From Asticcacaulis sp. AC460 (GTDB taxonomy: Bacteria; Pseudomonadota; Alphaproteobacteria; Caulobacterales; Caulobacteraceae), in NCBI RefSeq assembly GCF_000495795.1, contig NZ_AWGD01000015.1, positions 1 through 64,000 on the forward strand: a DNA stretch of 64,000 bases, given 5' to 3'. Below the pieces are notes generated by a model that worked only from the letters and a program-made list of their open reading frames with translations, had not been told where the DNA came from and ran no database searches. Position 1 is the first letter of the stretch; each line of letters opens with the position of its first letter. Positions 15,272-24,922 of this stretch are shown here, piece after piece. The translations under genes were made by a program, and so were the position numbers.

Positions 15272-16971
15272 GCTCTTTCCTGAAATCCTCTTCCAAGTTC
15301 TCTGGCAGGGCCACCGCCCTGGCAGCCCTGGTGACCGTCCTGGCCAGCGGCGCCCATGCCGCCGGCGAGCCCAAGCCCTATTACAGCCTCAAGCCCGGGG
15401 GCAGCGGCGGCGGCAATATGGCCGTCCATACCCAGACCAGTCCTGCGCAGGTCCAGGTGCTGCGCCTGCCCAAGGGACGTTCGGCCGTGGTCGACCTGCC
15501 GACCGACGCCGCCGACGTCTTCGTCTCGAACCCCAACGTCGCCGACGCCGTGCTGCGCACGCCGCGGCGCATTTTCGTTCTGGGTGTCGAGGGCGGCCAG
15601 AGCGACGCCATCTTTTTTGACGCCAACGGCCGCCAGATCCTGAACCTGTCGATCCGCGTCGAGGCCGCCACCGACGAACTGGCCGACACCGTCCACCGCC
15701 TGTTTCCGACCAGCAAGGTCGAGGTACAGTCGCTGAACGGCCGCGTCGTCCTGTCGGGCCTGGCCCAGAACAACGCCCAGGCCGACCAGATCGCCCGCCT
15801 GGCCGCCAGCTATGTCACCAAGCCCGAGGACGTCATCAACCTGATGGCCATCGCCGGCAAGGATCAGGTCACGCTGAAGGTCCGGGTGATCGAGGTCCAG
15901 CGTTCGGCCATCAAGCAGTTGGGCATGTCCTCGGACATCGTCTACAACAACGGCTCGCAGTCCTATTCCTACGGCCGTGGCAACAGCTACGGCACCAACG
16001 GCACCAACTATGGCGGCCGCGGCCTGTGCTACGGTCAGAACAGCGTGCGCACGACAGACCATTCGAGCGGCACAAGCTCCGACGATACGACGAGCATCGT
16101 CAACGGCTTTACCAATACCGACGGACGCGTCCTGAACGATGTACAGTCCTACAATCTCGACGGTTCGCCGCGCGAGACGATCACGGCCAATGACAGCGTG
16201 ACGAACGGAAATACCAACACGCTGACCAGCACGCTGGCCGCGGCGGCCACCACGACCTGGAAGACCTTGACCGGCACGTCCAACGCGACCTGTCTGCAGG
16301 CTTTCGAGCGGGTCGGCCTGATCCGCACCCTGGCCGAGCCCAACCTGACCGCCGTATCGGGCGAGTCGGCCAAGTTCCTGGCCGGCGGCGAGTTCCCGGT
16401 TCCCGTGGCCGAGGACGACTCCGGCCGCATCACTGTCGAATTCAAACCGTTCGGTGTCGGCCTCGGCTTCACCCCGGTCGTTTTGGCCGAGGGACGCATT
16501 TCGATGCGGATTTCGACCGAAGTGTCCGAAGTCACCAATGTCGGCGCCTTCACCAGCAGCGGCAGCAACCTGTCCATCCCCGGCCTTTCGGTGCGCCGCG
16601 CCGAAACCACGGTCGAGATGCAGTCCGGCGGCTCGCTGATGATCGCCGGCCTGTTGCAATCCAAGTACAAGCAGTCGATCGACAGCCTGCCCGGCCTCAC
16701 CTCCCTGCCGATCCTGGGCAGCCTGTTCCGGTCGCGCGACTTCCTCAACGAAGACACCGAACTGGTCGTCCTGGTCACGCCGTACATCGTCGATCCGACC
16801 AACCCGGGTAACCTGCAGACCCCGGCCGACAACCTGGAATTCGCCGACGACATGACCACCGTCTTCATGGGCCGCCTGAACAAGGTTGTCGACGGAGACG
16901 CTTCGACCGGTGCCACCGTCGCCGGGCCGGCCGGGCCCTATGTGGCGCCCATCGGCTACGTAATTGAATAG
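15268..16971 (+). CDS. cpaC: Outer-membrane secretin of the Tad pilus
   Basis: 567-aa secretin: signal peptide (to about ASGAHA), pil_N domain (SAVVDLPTDAADVFVSNPNV), BON-type domain (VEVQSLNGRVVLSGLAQNN) and the C-terminal secretin domain (FLAGGEFPVPVAEDD, then the LLQSKYKQSIDSLPGL and ELVVLVTPYIV signatures). It forms the ring through which the pilus leaves the cell. A Ser/Thr/Asn-rich insertion (residues about 225-330, SYSYGRGNSYGTNGTNYGG type) breaks the secretin region. It is translationally coupled to cpaB. Confidence 0.95.
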   Translation: MSSFLKSSSKFSGRATALAALVTVLASGAHAAGEPKPYYSLKPGGSGGGNMAVHTQTSPAQVQVLRLPKGRSAVVDLPTDAADVFVSNPNVADAVLRTPRRIFVLGVEGGQSDAIFFDANGRQILNLSIRVEAATDELADTVHRLFPTSKVEVQSLNGRVVLSGLAQNNAQADQIARLAASYVTKPEDVINLMAIAGKDQVTLKVRVIEVQRSAIKQLGMSSDIVYNNGSQSYSYGRGNSYGTNGTNYGGRGLCYGQNSVRTTDHSSGTSSDDTTSIVNGFTNTDGRVLNDVQSYNLDGSPRETITANDSVTNGNTNTLTSTLAAAATTTWKTLTGTSNATCLQAFERVGLIRTLAEPNLTAVSGESAKFLAGGEFPVPVAEDDSGRITVEFKPFGVGLGFTPVVLAEGRISMRISTEVSEVTNVGAFTSSGSNLSIPGLSVRRAETTVEMQSGGSLMIAGLLQSKYKQSIDSLPGLTSLPILGSLFRSRDFLNEDTELVVLVTPYIVDPTNPGNLQTPADNLEFADDMTTVFMGRLNKVVDGDASTGATVAGPAGPYVAPIGYVIE

Positions 16972-16981
16972 GACAGCGATC

Positions 16982-17698
16982 ATGACCCTGCGTTTCGCAT
17001 CCCATAATCCGATTCTGGCCCCGATTTCGGTTCCGATTCTGGCCCTGGCCGCCGTGCTGGCCGCCGGTGCACTGAGCGGTTGCGCCTCGACCAAGCAGGC
17101 GGAACTCGCACCGCCGCCGTCGGCGACCCCGACCGATCAATACGCCCTGACCGCGGAATCGCGCGTCGAGCCGATCCACCTGCGCATCAATCCGACCGGA
17201 ATTTCGGCCAATCAGGCACGCGCCCTCGACCAGGTCGCCAGCCAGGCGGCATGGACGGCGGGTCAACCGGTCGATGTCCAGATCATAACCAGCCCCGATC
17301 CCGGCTCCATGGCCGCCGGCAACGCCATCGCCGGCTACCTGATGGGGCGCGACGTATCGCGTGACACTGTCAGCCAGTACAGCGTCCAGAGCCAGCCGGT
17401 CGAGATTGTGACCGTCAATGTCGTCAGCTACCGCGCCAGCGTTCCGGCCTGCGGCCAGCACTGGGAAAACCTGGCGGCGACGCGCAAGAACAAGCCGCAC
17501 GCCAATTTCGGCTGCGCCGTGACCGCCAACCTGGCAGCCCAGGTGGCCGATCCGCGGGACCTGGTCGACCCCGCCACCGCGACCCCCAGCGACGCCGCCC
17601 GGAAGTCGGTGATCCTGGACAAGTACCGCAAGGGTGAAGTGACATCGGCGGCTAAGGACGAACAAGCCACCGGCGCCATTTCCCAGGCCATTAAGTAA
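16982..17698 (+). CDS. cpaD: Tad pilus lipoprotein CpaD
   Basis: 238-aa lipoprotein with lipobox LSGC about 30 residues from the start, then a CpaD domain with IHLRINPTGISANQARALDQ, and near the C-terminus NFGCAVTANLAAQVADPRDL, the family signature. It acts in the periplasm or outer membrane, likely helping secretin assembly. The chosen ATG at 16982 follows AGGACAG by about 6 nt and lies 10 nt after the cpaC stop. Confidence 0.92.
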   Translation: MTLRFASHNPILAPISVPILALAAVLAAGALSGCASTKQAELAPPPSATPTDQYALTAESRVEPIHLRINPTGISANQARALDQVASQAAWTAGQPVDVQIITSPDPGSMAAGNAIAGYLMGRDVSRDTVSQYSVQSQPVEIVTVNVVSYRASVPACGQHWENLAATRKNKPHANFGCAVTANLAAQVADPRDLVDPATATPSDAARKSVILDKYRKGEVTSAAKDEQATGAISQAIK

Positions 17699-17721
17699 CT
17701 CATCGGATTAGAGAGACGACC

Positions 17722-19215
17722 ATGCCCCAGGCGAAACATTCCGATCCGTTCGACGACGATCTCGATGACGAGTTCGTCGATTTCCGCGCCAAGCTGGACG
17801 CGGCTGACGAATTCGAACTGGACCAGCCGGCCGCCTATGCGCCGGACGCCGATCCGTTCGATGACGACTATTCGCCGCAGCAACGCGGCCCCGTGCGGCA
17901 GCAGGCCCTGGCCCAGCCCCTGGGCCAGCCAACGTCGCTGGCCAAGCGCGACCTGGGCCTGCGCGAACCGCCGGCTTCGGGTGGCGGCTTGGGCGACGAC
18001 GATATCGGCGCCATCTCGATCCCGCGCATCAACATCCACTTTTTCCCGGATTCGGAAGCGTCGCTGCAGGCCTGCGACACCGCCGCCCTGGACCGCCGGA
18101 TGAGCCGCGCCCAGTGCACGGTCAAGCGCGGCGGCATCTTCGAAGCCATCGACACCTACCGCCACGAGCCGACCCCGTCTCTGGTCGTCGTCGAAAGCGG
18201 TGCCCGCGGCCGCGACCTGCTGGACCAACTGGGCCAGTTGGCCGAGGTTTGTGACGGCAATACCAAGGTCGTCGTCGTCGGCGCCCACAACGATATTTCG
18301 CTGTACCGCGAACTGATCCGCCAGGGCGTGTCGGAATATGTCGTCTCTCCGCTGCAGCCGCTGTCGCTGATCAAGACCATCGCCGGCCTGTTCAATGACC
18401 CGGAAACGCCCTTCGTCGGCCGCACCATCGCGTTTGTTGGGGCGCGCGGCGGCGCCGGTTCGTCGTCGATCGCCCACAACTTCGCCTTCAACCTGTCCGA
18501 AGCGATGTCGTCCAATACCGTCATCGTCGACTACGACCTGCCCTTCGGCACCGCCGGCCTGGACTTCAACCAGGATCCGCCGCACGGCCTGGCTGACGCT
18601 TTGAACGAGCCCGACCGTCTCGACTCGGTGCTGTTGGACCGCATGCTGACCAAGTGCACGGAGCGCCTGTCGCTGTTTTCGTCGCCGGCCGCCCTGGACC
18701 AGGACTATACCGCCGATCCGGAGGCCTTTGACGAGGTCACCCGCAAGATCCGTTCGGCTGCGCCGTTCATCGTCATGGACCTGCCGCACGTCTGGACGAC
18801 CTGGCTGCGCCACAACCTGGTCGCCGCCGATGATGTGGTTATCGTCGCCACCCCGGATCTCGCCTCCTTACGCAACGCCAAGAACATCATCGACCTGCTG
18901 AAGCACAGCCGGCCGAACGATGCGCCGCCGCGCCTGGTGCTGAACCAGATGGAGACCCCGGGCCGTCCCGAAATTCCGGTCAAGGATTTCACGGCTGCCC
19001 TCGGCATCGAACCCTGCGCGTTGATCCCCTTCGATGCCAAGCTGTTCGGCAGCGCCGCCAACAACGGCCAGATGATCGTCGAAGTCGGCCCCACGTCCAA
19101 GGCTGCCGAATCGCTGGGTCACCTGACCGCCGCCATCACCGGGCGCACCCCGGAACCGACCAAGGCCAAGAAGGCCAGCTCTTCGTCTTTCCTGAGCAAC
19201 CTCTTCAAGAAGTGA
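17722..19215 (+). CDS. cpaE: Pilus localisation ATPase CpaE (MinD/ParA-like)
   Basis: 497-aa cytoplasmic protein. Acidic low-complexity N-terminus, a receiver-like domain (about residues 95-225, LVVVESGARGRDLLDQL), then a ParA/MinD ATPase domain with a deviant Walker A FVGARGGAGSSSIAHN in place of the usual GKGGxGK. In Caulobacter CpaE places the pilus machine at one pole. The Ser/Lys-rich C-terminus (SSSSFLSNLFKK) may bind membrane. It sits 23 nt after cpaD, in the same operon. Confidence 0.93.
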   Translation: MPQAKHSDPFDDDLDDEFVDFRAKLDAADEFELDQPAAYAPDADPFDDDYSPQQRGPVRQQALAQPLGQPTSLAKRDLGLREPPASGGGLGDDDIGAISIPRINIHFFPDSEASLQACDTAALDRRMSRAQCTVKRGGIFEAIDTYRHEPTPSLVVVESGARGRDLLDQLGQLAEVCDGNTKVVVVGAHNDISLYRELIRQGVSEYVVSPLQPLSLIKTIAGLFNDPETPFVGRTIAFVGARGGAGSSSIAHNFAFNLSEAMSSNTVIVDYDLPFGTAGLDFNQDPPHGLADALNEPDRLDSVLLDRMLTKCTERLSLFSSPAALDQDYTADPEAFDEVTRKIRSAAPFIVMDLPHVWTTWLRHNLVAADDVVIVATPDLASLRNAKNIIDLLKHSRPNDAPPRLVLNQMETPGRPEIPVKDFTAALGIEPCALIPFDAKLFGSAANNGQMIVEVGPTSKAAESLGHLTAAITGRTPEPTKAKKASSSSFLSNLFKK

Positions 19216-19225
19216 GCCGCCTCAC

Positions 19226-20860
19226 GTGTTTGGTAAACGTCCGACAGATGGGGGAGCAGCCCCCGCAAGCGCCGGCCGGGCAGGCTTCGGCGGCGCTCCG
19301 AAGGGGGCACCAGCCGCACCCGCGCCCGGTGAAGCGCGTCCTCAGGCCCTAAGTAAGGTCAATGGCGCGCCGCCACCCGCTGCCGCCACATCGGACATCG
19401 CCACGCGTCCACAACAGGCCGATGCCCGCCCGCGCAAGGAAGCGCCGGCCGGTGGCGGCATGCCCTTGCCCGAACTGAGCCAGGAAAAGCGCGTCGACAA
19501 GAACGCCGCCGCCGCCAAATCCAAGCTGGCCGCCGGCCTGGATCAGATGCACAAGGCGCAAGCGGTCACCGAGATCGTCCGCGAGCAGTCCGACTATTAC
19601 CACGCCACCAAGACGGCGATCTTCAACGCCCTGCTGAACACCATCGACCTGAGCCAGCTGGCCCAGCTGGATCACAAGGCCGCGTCCGAGGAAATCCGCG
19701 ACATCGTCGCCGAACTGGTGGCGATCAAGAACGTCTCCATGTCGGTGGCCGAACAGGACAACCTGGTCCAGGACATCATCAACGATGTTCTGGGTTACGG
19801 CCCGCTGGAGCCTCTGCTGGCCCGCGACGACATCGCCGACATCATGGTCAACGGCGCCCAGCGCGTCTTCATCGAAGTCGGCGGCAAGGTCCAGCTGACC
19901 AATGTCCGTTTCCGCGACAATCAGCAGCTGATGAACATCTGTCAGCGTATCGTGTCCCAGGTCGGTCGCCGCGTCGACGAAAGTTCACCGATCTGCGACG
20001 CCCGTCTCCCCGACGGTTCCCGCGTCAACGTCATCGCGCCGCCGCTGGCGCTGGACGGTCCGACGCTCACCATCCGGAAGTTCAAAAAAGACAAGCTGAC
20101 CATGCGCAACCTGGTGGAGTTCAACTCCATCAGTCCGGAAGGCGCGCGGGTCCTGGGCGTCATCGGCGCCTCGCGCTGCAACGTCCTGATCTCCGGCGGT
20201 ACCGGTTCGGGCAAGACGACCCTGCTCAACACCATGACGGCCTTCATCGATCCGACCGAACGCGTCGTGACCTGCGAAGACGCCGCCGAACTGCAACTTC
20301 AGCAGCCGCACGTGGTGCGTCTGGAAACCCGGCCGCCGAACCTGGAAGGCCAGGGCACGATCACCATGCGCGACCTGGTCAAGAACTGTCTGCGTATGCG
20401 TCCCGAACGCATCATCGTCGGCGAAGTCCGCGGACCCGAGGCCTTCGACCTGTTGCAGGCCATGAACACCGGCCACGACGGCTCGATGGGCACGCTGCAC
20501 GCCAACAGCCCGCGGGAAGCCGTTTCGCGTCTGGAATCGATGATCACCATGGGTGGCTACGGCCTGCCATCGCGAACCATCCGCGAAATGATCGTCGGCT
20601 CGATCGACCTGATCATCCAGGCCGCCCGCCTGCGCGACGGCTCGCGCCGCATCACCCACGTCACCGAAGTGCTGGGCCTGGAAGGCGATGTCATCGTCAC
20701 CCAGGACCTGTTCCTCTACGAGATCGAGGGCGAGGACAAGCAGGGCAAGATCATCGGCCGCCACCGTTCCACCGGCATCGGCCGGCCGCGGTTCTGGGAC
20801 CGCGCCAAGTACTACGGACTCGAGCGCGAGCTCGCTGAAGCGCTGGACGCTTCGGAATAG
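19226..20860 (+). CDS. cpaF: Tad pilus assembly ATPase CpaF/TadA
   Basis: 544-aa hexameric ATPase that powers pilus extension at the inner membrane. After a Pro/Ala-rich N-terminus of about 80 residues come the TadA N-domain ([19 protein letters not shown]), Walker [14 protein letters not shown], Asp box ([20 protein letters not shown]), Walker [10 protein letters not shown] and His box [12 protein letters not shown]. The start is GTG at 19226, 10 nt after cpaE. Confidence 0.96.
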   Translation: MFGKRPTDGGAAPASAGRAGFGGAPKGAPAAPAPGEARPQALSKVNGAPPPAAATSDIATRPQQADARPRKEAPAGGGMPLPELSQEKRVDKNAAAAKSKLAAGLDQMHKAQAVTEIVREQSDYYHATKTAIFNALLNTIDLSQLAQLDHKAASEEIRDIVAELVAIKNVSMSVAEQDNLVQDIINDVLGYGPLEPLLARDDIADIMVNGAQRVFIEVGGKVQLTNVRFRDNQQLMNICQRIVSQVGRRVDESSPICDARLPDGSRVNVIAPPLALDGPTLTIRKFKKDKLTMRNLVEFNSISPEGARVLGVIGASRCNVLISGGTGSGKTTLLNTMTAFIDPTERVVTCEDAAELQLQQPHVVRLETRPPNLEGQGTITMRDLVKNCLRMRPERIIVGEVRGPEAFDLLQAMNTGHDGSMGTLHANSPREAVSRLESMITMGGYGLPSRTIREMIVGSIDLIIQAARLRDGSRRITHVTEVLGLEGDVIVTQDLFLYEIEGEDKQGKIIGRHRSTGIGRPRFWDRAKYYGLERELAEALDASE

Positions 20861-20869
20861 GTTGAACCC

Positions 20870-21880
20870 ATGTTGATGACGCTCCTCATCGCCTTTCTCG
20901 GCTTCGTGGTTATCGCGAGCGTCGGCTTTGCCTTCATCGGCGGCGGCAGCGGCAGCAGTGGCGGCGGCGCGGCCCTGACCAAGCGCACCCAGACCATCGG
21001 GCTGGGGACGAATTCGCGCGGCAAACGCGGCGGCAAATCGGCCGCCAAAACGCCGGAAGAGCGTCGCAAGCAGATCACCGAGCAGCTCAAGGAAGCCGAA
21101 AAGCGGGAACGCAAGGCCCGCCTGACCCTGCGGTCGCGGATGCTGCATGCCGGGCTGACGCCCAACGTCACCCAGTTCTGGATCATCAGCGGTATCATCG
21201 GCGCCATCGCCTTGGTCGTGCCGCTGGTCCTGCTGAGCAAGATGGATTTCATGCTGCGTCTTCTGGTGGCGCTGGGCGCGGGCTTTGCGTTTTCCTACGG
21301 CGCGCCGCGGTGGGTTCTGGGTGTGATGGCGACCGGCCGCCTCAAAAAGTTCACCGAAGAATTTCCCAACGCCATGGACATCCTGGTGCGCGGCATCAAG
21401 TCCGGACTTCCGGTCCATGACGGCCTGAAGATTATTGCTAAGGAAAGCCCCGCGCCGCTGGGACCGGAATTTCTGCGCCTTGTCGAAAACGTCGGCGTCG
21501 GTATGTCGGTCGAAGGTGCGCTGGAAAAGATGTCCGAGCGCGTGCCGTCGCCGGAACTGCGTTTCTTTACCATCGTCATCGCCATCCAGGCGAAGACCGG
21601 CGGGAACCTGGCCGAAGCTCTGAACAATCTTTCGGGTGTTCTTCGTGCGCGGAAAATGATGCGCGAAAAGATCAAGGCGCTGTCGTCGGAAGCCATTGCG
21701 TCAGCCTCGATCATCGGCGTCCTGCCGCCCGGCGTTGGCGCCATGATTGCCATGACACGTCCGGAATATATCGGCGGCATGTTCACCGATCCGCGCGGCC
21801 AGATCATGCTGCTGGGCGGCGCGTTCTGGATGGCCATGGGCATCTTCATGATGCGCAAGATGATCAACTTCAAATTCTGA
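20870..21880 (+). CDS. tadB: Tad inner-membrane platform protein TadB (CpaG)
   Basis: 336-aa polytopic protein of the T2SSF family. One N-terminal helix, a Gly/Ser-rich and charged cytoplasmic stretch (about 25-85), two helices, then the T2SSF core (EFPNAMDILVRGIKSGLPVHDGL, FFTIVIAIQAKTGGNLAEAL) and a final pair of helices. It forms the platform on which the CpaF ATPase works, together with TadC. It follows cpaF by 9 nt. Confidence 0.93.
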   Translation: MLMTLLIAFLGFVVIASVGFAFIGGGSGSSGGGAALTKRTQTIGLGTNSRGKRGGKSAAKTPEERRKQITEQLKEAEKRERKARLTLRSRMLHAGLTPNVTQFWIISGIIGAIALVVPLVLLSKMDFMLRLLVALGAGFAFSYGAPRWVLGVMATGRLKKFTEEFPNAMDILVRGIKSGLPVHDGLKIIAKESPAPLGPEFLRLVENVGVGMSVEGALEKMSERVPSPELRFFTIVIAIQAKTGGNLAEALNNLSGVLRARKMMREKIKALSSEAIASASIIGVLPPGVGAMIAMTRPEYIGGMFTDPRGQIMLLGGAFWMAMGIFMMRKMINFKF

Positions 21881-21896
21881 CCGGGAGGCCTTTTCC

Positions 21897-22928
21897 ATGA
21901 CCGAATTCGCTTCCATGATCATGCAGCCGAACAATCTGATCGCCCTTGCGGTGGCAGGGATGGTGTTCTTTACGATCATTACGCTGGGCAAAAGCATGAC
22001 GTCCGGCGAGCAGCTGGACAAACGCCTGAAGGCGGTCGCTCAGCGCCGCGAAGAGCTGCGCCGCCAGTCGCGCCAGCAGATCGTCAAGGAACAGTCCGGC
22101 GGGCTGCGCCATAAGGACGACGGCATGGCGCGCGGCTTTGTCGACAAGTTCAACCTGCGCAAACTGCTGGAAGATCCCAAGGTCGCTGAAAACCTGGCCA
22201 TGGCCGGCTTCCGCGGCCCCAAGCCGATCTCGACCTTCTATTTCTTTCGCTTCCTGATGCCCTTCGTGCTGGGGGCGCTGGCGACCTTTTACATCTTCGT
22301 GGTCAACGACTTCGGCCAGAAGATGAACATGAAGGTCCTGATCTGCGTGGCCATGTTCGTCGCCGGCTATTACGCGCCGAACATCTATATCTCTAACACC
22401 GCTTCCAAGCGCCGTCAGTCGATCGTCGCCGCCTTCCCCGACGCGCTGGACCTGCTGCTGATCTGCGTCGAGGCGGGTATGTCGATCGAAACGGCGCTGC
22501 ACAAGGTGTCGCAGGAAATCGGCGGTACCTCGATCGCGTTGGCCGAAGAAATGTCGCTGCTGGTGGCGGAACTTTCCTACCTGCCCGAACGGCGGCAGGC
22601 CTATGAAGGGTTTTCCAAGCGCACCAACCACCCAGGTATCAAGGCCGTCTGTACGGCCATGATCCAGGCGGAAAAATACGGTACGCCGCTGGGCACCGCG
22701 CTGCGCGTGATGGCCAAGGAAAACCGGGAACTGCGCCTGTCGGCAGCGGAGAAGAAGGCGGCAGCCCTGCCCGCTCAGCTGACCGTGCCGATGATCGTCT
22801 TCTTCCTGCCCGTGCTGTTCGTGGTCATCCTGGGCCCCGCGGCCCTCAAGGTCATCGACCTGCAATCGGCCAACGCCAAGGGCGGTGAAGCCGAGGTGCA
22901 AAAGGAAGCCCGGAAGGGAGACCTGTAA
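21897..22928 (+). CDS. tadC: Tad inner-membrane platform protein TadC (CpaH)
   Basis: 343-aa T2SSF-family partner of TadB. An N-terminal helix (residues about 12-32), a charged linker, two helices (about 115-160), the T2SSF core (AFPDALDLLLICVEAGMSIE, ALHKVSQEIG, CTAMIQAEKYGTPLGTAL) and a C-terminal helix. It is the last gene of the cpa operon; a near-palindromic repeat with a central terminator begins within a few bases of its stop. Confidence 0.93.
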   Translation: MTEFASMIMQPNNLIALAVAGMVFFTIITLGKSMTSGEQLDKRLKAVAQRREELRRQSRQQIVKEQSGGLRHKDDGMARGFVDKFNLRKLLEDPKVAENLAMAGFRGPKPISTFYFFRFLMPFVLGALATFYIFVVNDFGQKMNMKVLICVAMFVAGYYAPNIYISNTASKRRQSIVAAFPDALDLLLICVEAGMSIETALHKVSQEIGGTSIALAEEMSLLVAELSYLPERRQAYEGFSKRTNHPGIKAVCTAMIQAEKYGTPLGTALRVMAKENRELRLSAAEKKAAALPAQLTVPMIVFFLPVLFVVILGPAALKVIDLQSANAKGGEAEVQKEARKGDL

Positions 22929-22931
22929 GGT

Positions 22932-23103
22932 TTAAGGCAAGGGGCCTCGGGCCGTCGGCGGACCCCGAAACGCGTTCGAGTTTGAAATTTCTCTGTAGCC
23001 AAAATAAAAGGGGCCCACTTCGGAGCCCCTTTTATTTTGGCTAAAAAGGAAGTCCAACCTTGAAGGGTTACGGGGTCCAGGGGTCCGCGACCCCTGGTCT
23101 TAA
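22932..23103. repeat. Near-palindromic terminator repeat, copy 1
   Basis: About 170 bp filling the gap between the stops of tadC (+) and the cupin gene (-). The centre is a perfect 18-bp stem (22997-23014 with 23025-23042) around a 10-nt loop, with A4/T4 tracts so that it can terminate both ways. The outer arms carry GGGGTC/GACCCC hairpins and a GGGGTCCAGGGGTCC motif. Homologous to copies at 26224 and 31869. This copy has the most degenerate left arm. Confidence 0.85.
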
Positions 23104-23109
23104 ATCTTC

Positions 23110-23538
23110 CTATTCCGGGCTCCAGTTGATCACGTGATACACGGCCGGCGTCGTGCCGACATTGCGTAGCGCATGCGGGCTGTTGGACGCGTTGAACACC
23201 ACCGAGCCCGGGCCGATGCGCACCCATTTGCCATCCGACAGCACCTCAACCGTGCCTTCTTTGATAATGACCAGTTCCTCGTTCACGTGGGTATGCGGCG
23301 CATGGGAGCTGAGGCCGGGATTGAGCGTGGTGACGTGCATCTCCAGCTCGTCCAGGGTGGCCGTCGGCTGACGCACCACGTGACGGTACGATCCGACATC
23401 GGTCGGCTTGGCTTCGAGCTTCTCCCAATCAAAGACAGCCGGGCCCAGGATCGCCTTGTCGGCATGGGCGAACCCGACCGCGCCCAGGGTCAGGACGATA
23501 GCGCCCGCCGCTATGCAGATATCGCGTTTGGTGATCAT
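23110..23538 (-). CDS. Exported cupin domain protein
   Basis: 142-aa protein with a Sec signal peptide (MITKRDICIAAGAIVLTLG, cleavage near AHA/DKAI) and one cupin barrel. Metal-site motifs are HAPHTHVNEELVIIKEGTVEVL and SVVFNASNSPHALRNVG. The substrate is unknown. It starts 8 nt after the upstream oxidoreductase gene ends, so it is the third gene of an operon with two Gfo/Idh/MocA proteins, suggesting a shared sugar or cyclitol pathway outside the cytoplasm. A longer in-frame extension overlaps the upstream gene and is not credible. Confidence 0.87.
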   Translation of the reverse strand: MITKRDICIAAGAIVLTLGAVGFAHADKAILGPAVFDWEKLEAKPTDVGSYRHVVRQPTATLDELEMHVTTLNPGLSSHAPHTHVNEELVIIKEGTVEVLSDGKWVRIGPGSVVFNASNSPHALRNVGTTPAVYHVINWSPE

Positions 23539-23546
23539 GGCGAACT

Positions 23547-24911
23547 TCAGATCCCGTAAGGCGCGCGCATCGGGCGCGACAGCATGGCATTGGCTTCGTC
23601 GTCGTTCTTGAAGCGCTCCTGGACCGGGTTCCAGTAGACCTTGCGCTTGAGCATCATGGCAATGTCGTGGACCAGGCAGGTCGAGCAACCGCGGTGACCC
23701 AGTTCGGCCGGCGAGATCGGCGTTTCGCGGCTGATGACGCAATCCAGCCAGTTGCCGTGCTGTTCATCGGCCTTATAGAGGTGGACCTCATCCGGGCCGA
23801 TCACCGAGGTCAGGATCTTCGGGTCCGAGGCAGACAGCTTCGGCGATGGCGCCGACTTTGGATCACTGGCGGTGGCCGCCGAGTCGCCACGCGACACGAA
23901 CAGCCAGCCCTTGGAGCCGATATATTTGATACCGTTGGGGTAGTCGCCCGACACGCTCATGCGCACACCGTTGGCGTAGAGGGCTTCGGTACGGAACTTG
24001 CCGTGGACGTCCCACAGGCCGGAGGTCGGGTATTCGACGTGGTCGCACCAAACCTCGACCGGGCCGGTATGTTCAGTGTCCATGCCCCAGTGGGCGCTGT
24101 CGATATGGTGCGAGCCCCAGCCGGTGATCATGCCGGCGCCGAACTGACGCAGGCGCAGCCAGCCCGGCCGGTCGTAGCCGACGCGGGGATGCACGCGGTC
24201 GAGCGTATAGGGCACATAGGGCGTCGAGCCCAGCCAGGCATCGTAGTTGAAACCGTCCGGCACCGGCATGGGCGTGGGATCACCGCCGGCCGGATCACCC
24301 GGCAGGCCGATCTCGACGCGTTGCAGGTCGCCGATGCGGCCATTGCGGACCAGCTCGGCGGCGGTGCGGAACTGGGGCATGTTGGTGCGCTGCTGGCTGC
24401 CGATCTGCAGGATGCGGCCCGACGCCAGGACGGCGTTGCTCATGGCGCGGCCTTCGGCGATGGTCAGCGAGGCCGGCTTCTGGACGTAGACGTCCTTGCC
24501 GGCGCGGACCGAGTGGATGGCCTGGATGGCGTGCCAGTGGTCCGGCGTCGAGATGATGACCGCGTCAATGTCCGGATTGGCCAGGACGTCGTGGTAGTCG
24601 GCATAGGTTTTTACGCCGTCATAGGGCTTGCCGGTCTTTTTGGTGTAGAAGTCGTTGACCAGGAGCTTGGCTTCTTCGACGCGGTGAGGGTCGATGTCGC
24701 AGACGGCCGTGATGCGGGCGCGGTCATATTTCATCACTTCGGGCATGTCGTGGCCGCGTGAGATGCGGCCGGTGCCGATGGCAGCGACATTGATCCGCTT
24801 CGATGGGGCATATTGTCCGAACACGGACGATGGCACTATGGCGGGGAAGCCTGCGGCCACGGCCGTCGCCAGCCCGGCCTTCAGGAACCCGCGTTTCGTC
24901 AGCTTGGTCAT
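23547..24911 (-). CDS. Gfo/Idh/MocA family oxidoreductase, Tat-exported
   Basis: 454-aa NAD(P)-dependent dehydrogenase. It has a twin-arginine-like leader (TKRGFLKAGLATAVAAGFPA), then a Rossmann domain (INVAAIGTGRISRGHDMPE, AVCDIDPHR) with the family signature DVYVQKPASLTIAEGRAM. The C-terminal domain is of the secreted bacteroidete/planctomycete type (GSHHIDSAHWGMD). Export with bound cofactor is likely. Substrate unknown, presumably a sugar, cyclitol or glycan derivative. It lies 11 nt after a paralogue and 8 nt before a cupin gene. An AGGAAAC ribosome site is present. Confidence 0.9.
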   Translation of the reverse strand: MTKLTKRGFLKAGLATAVAAGFPAIVPSSVFGQYAPSKRINVAAIGTGRISRGHDMPEVMKYDRARITAVCDIDPHRVEEAKLLVNDFYTKKTGKPYDGVKTYADYHDVLANPDIDAVIISTPDHWHAIQAIHSVRAGKDVYVQKPASLTIAEGRAMSNAVLASGRILQIGSQQRTNMPQFRTAAELVRNGRIGDLQRVEIGLPGDPAGGDPTPMPVPDGFNYDAWLGSTPYVPYTLDRVHPRVGYDRPGWLRLRQFGAGMITGWGSHHIDSAHWGMDTEHTGPVEVWCDHVEYPTSGLWDVHGKFRTEALYANGVRMSVSGDYPNGIKYIGSKGWLFVSRGDSAATASDPKSAPSPKLSASDPKILTSVIGPDEVHLYKADEQHGNWLDCVISRETPISPAELGHRGCSTCLVHDIAMMLKRKVYWNPVQERFKNDDEANAMLSRPMRAPYGI

Positions 24912-24922
24912 GGCGTTTCCTC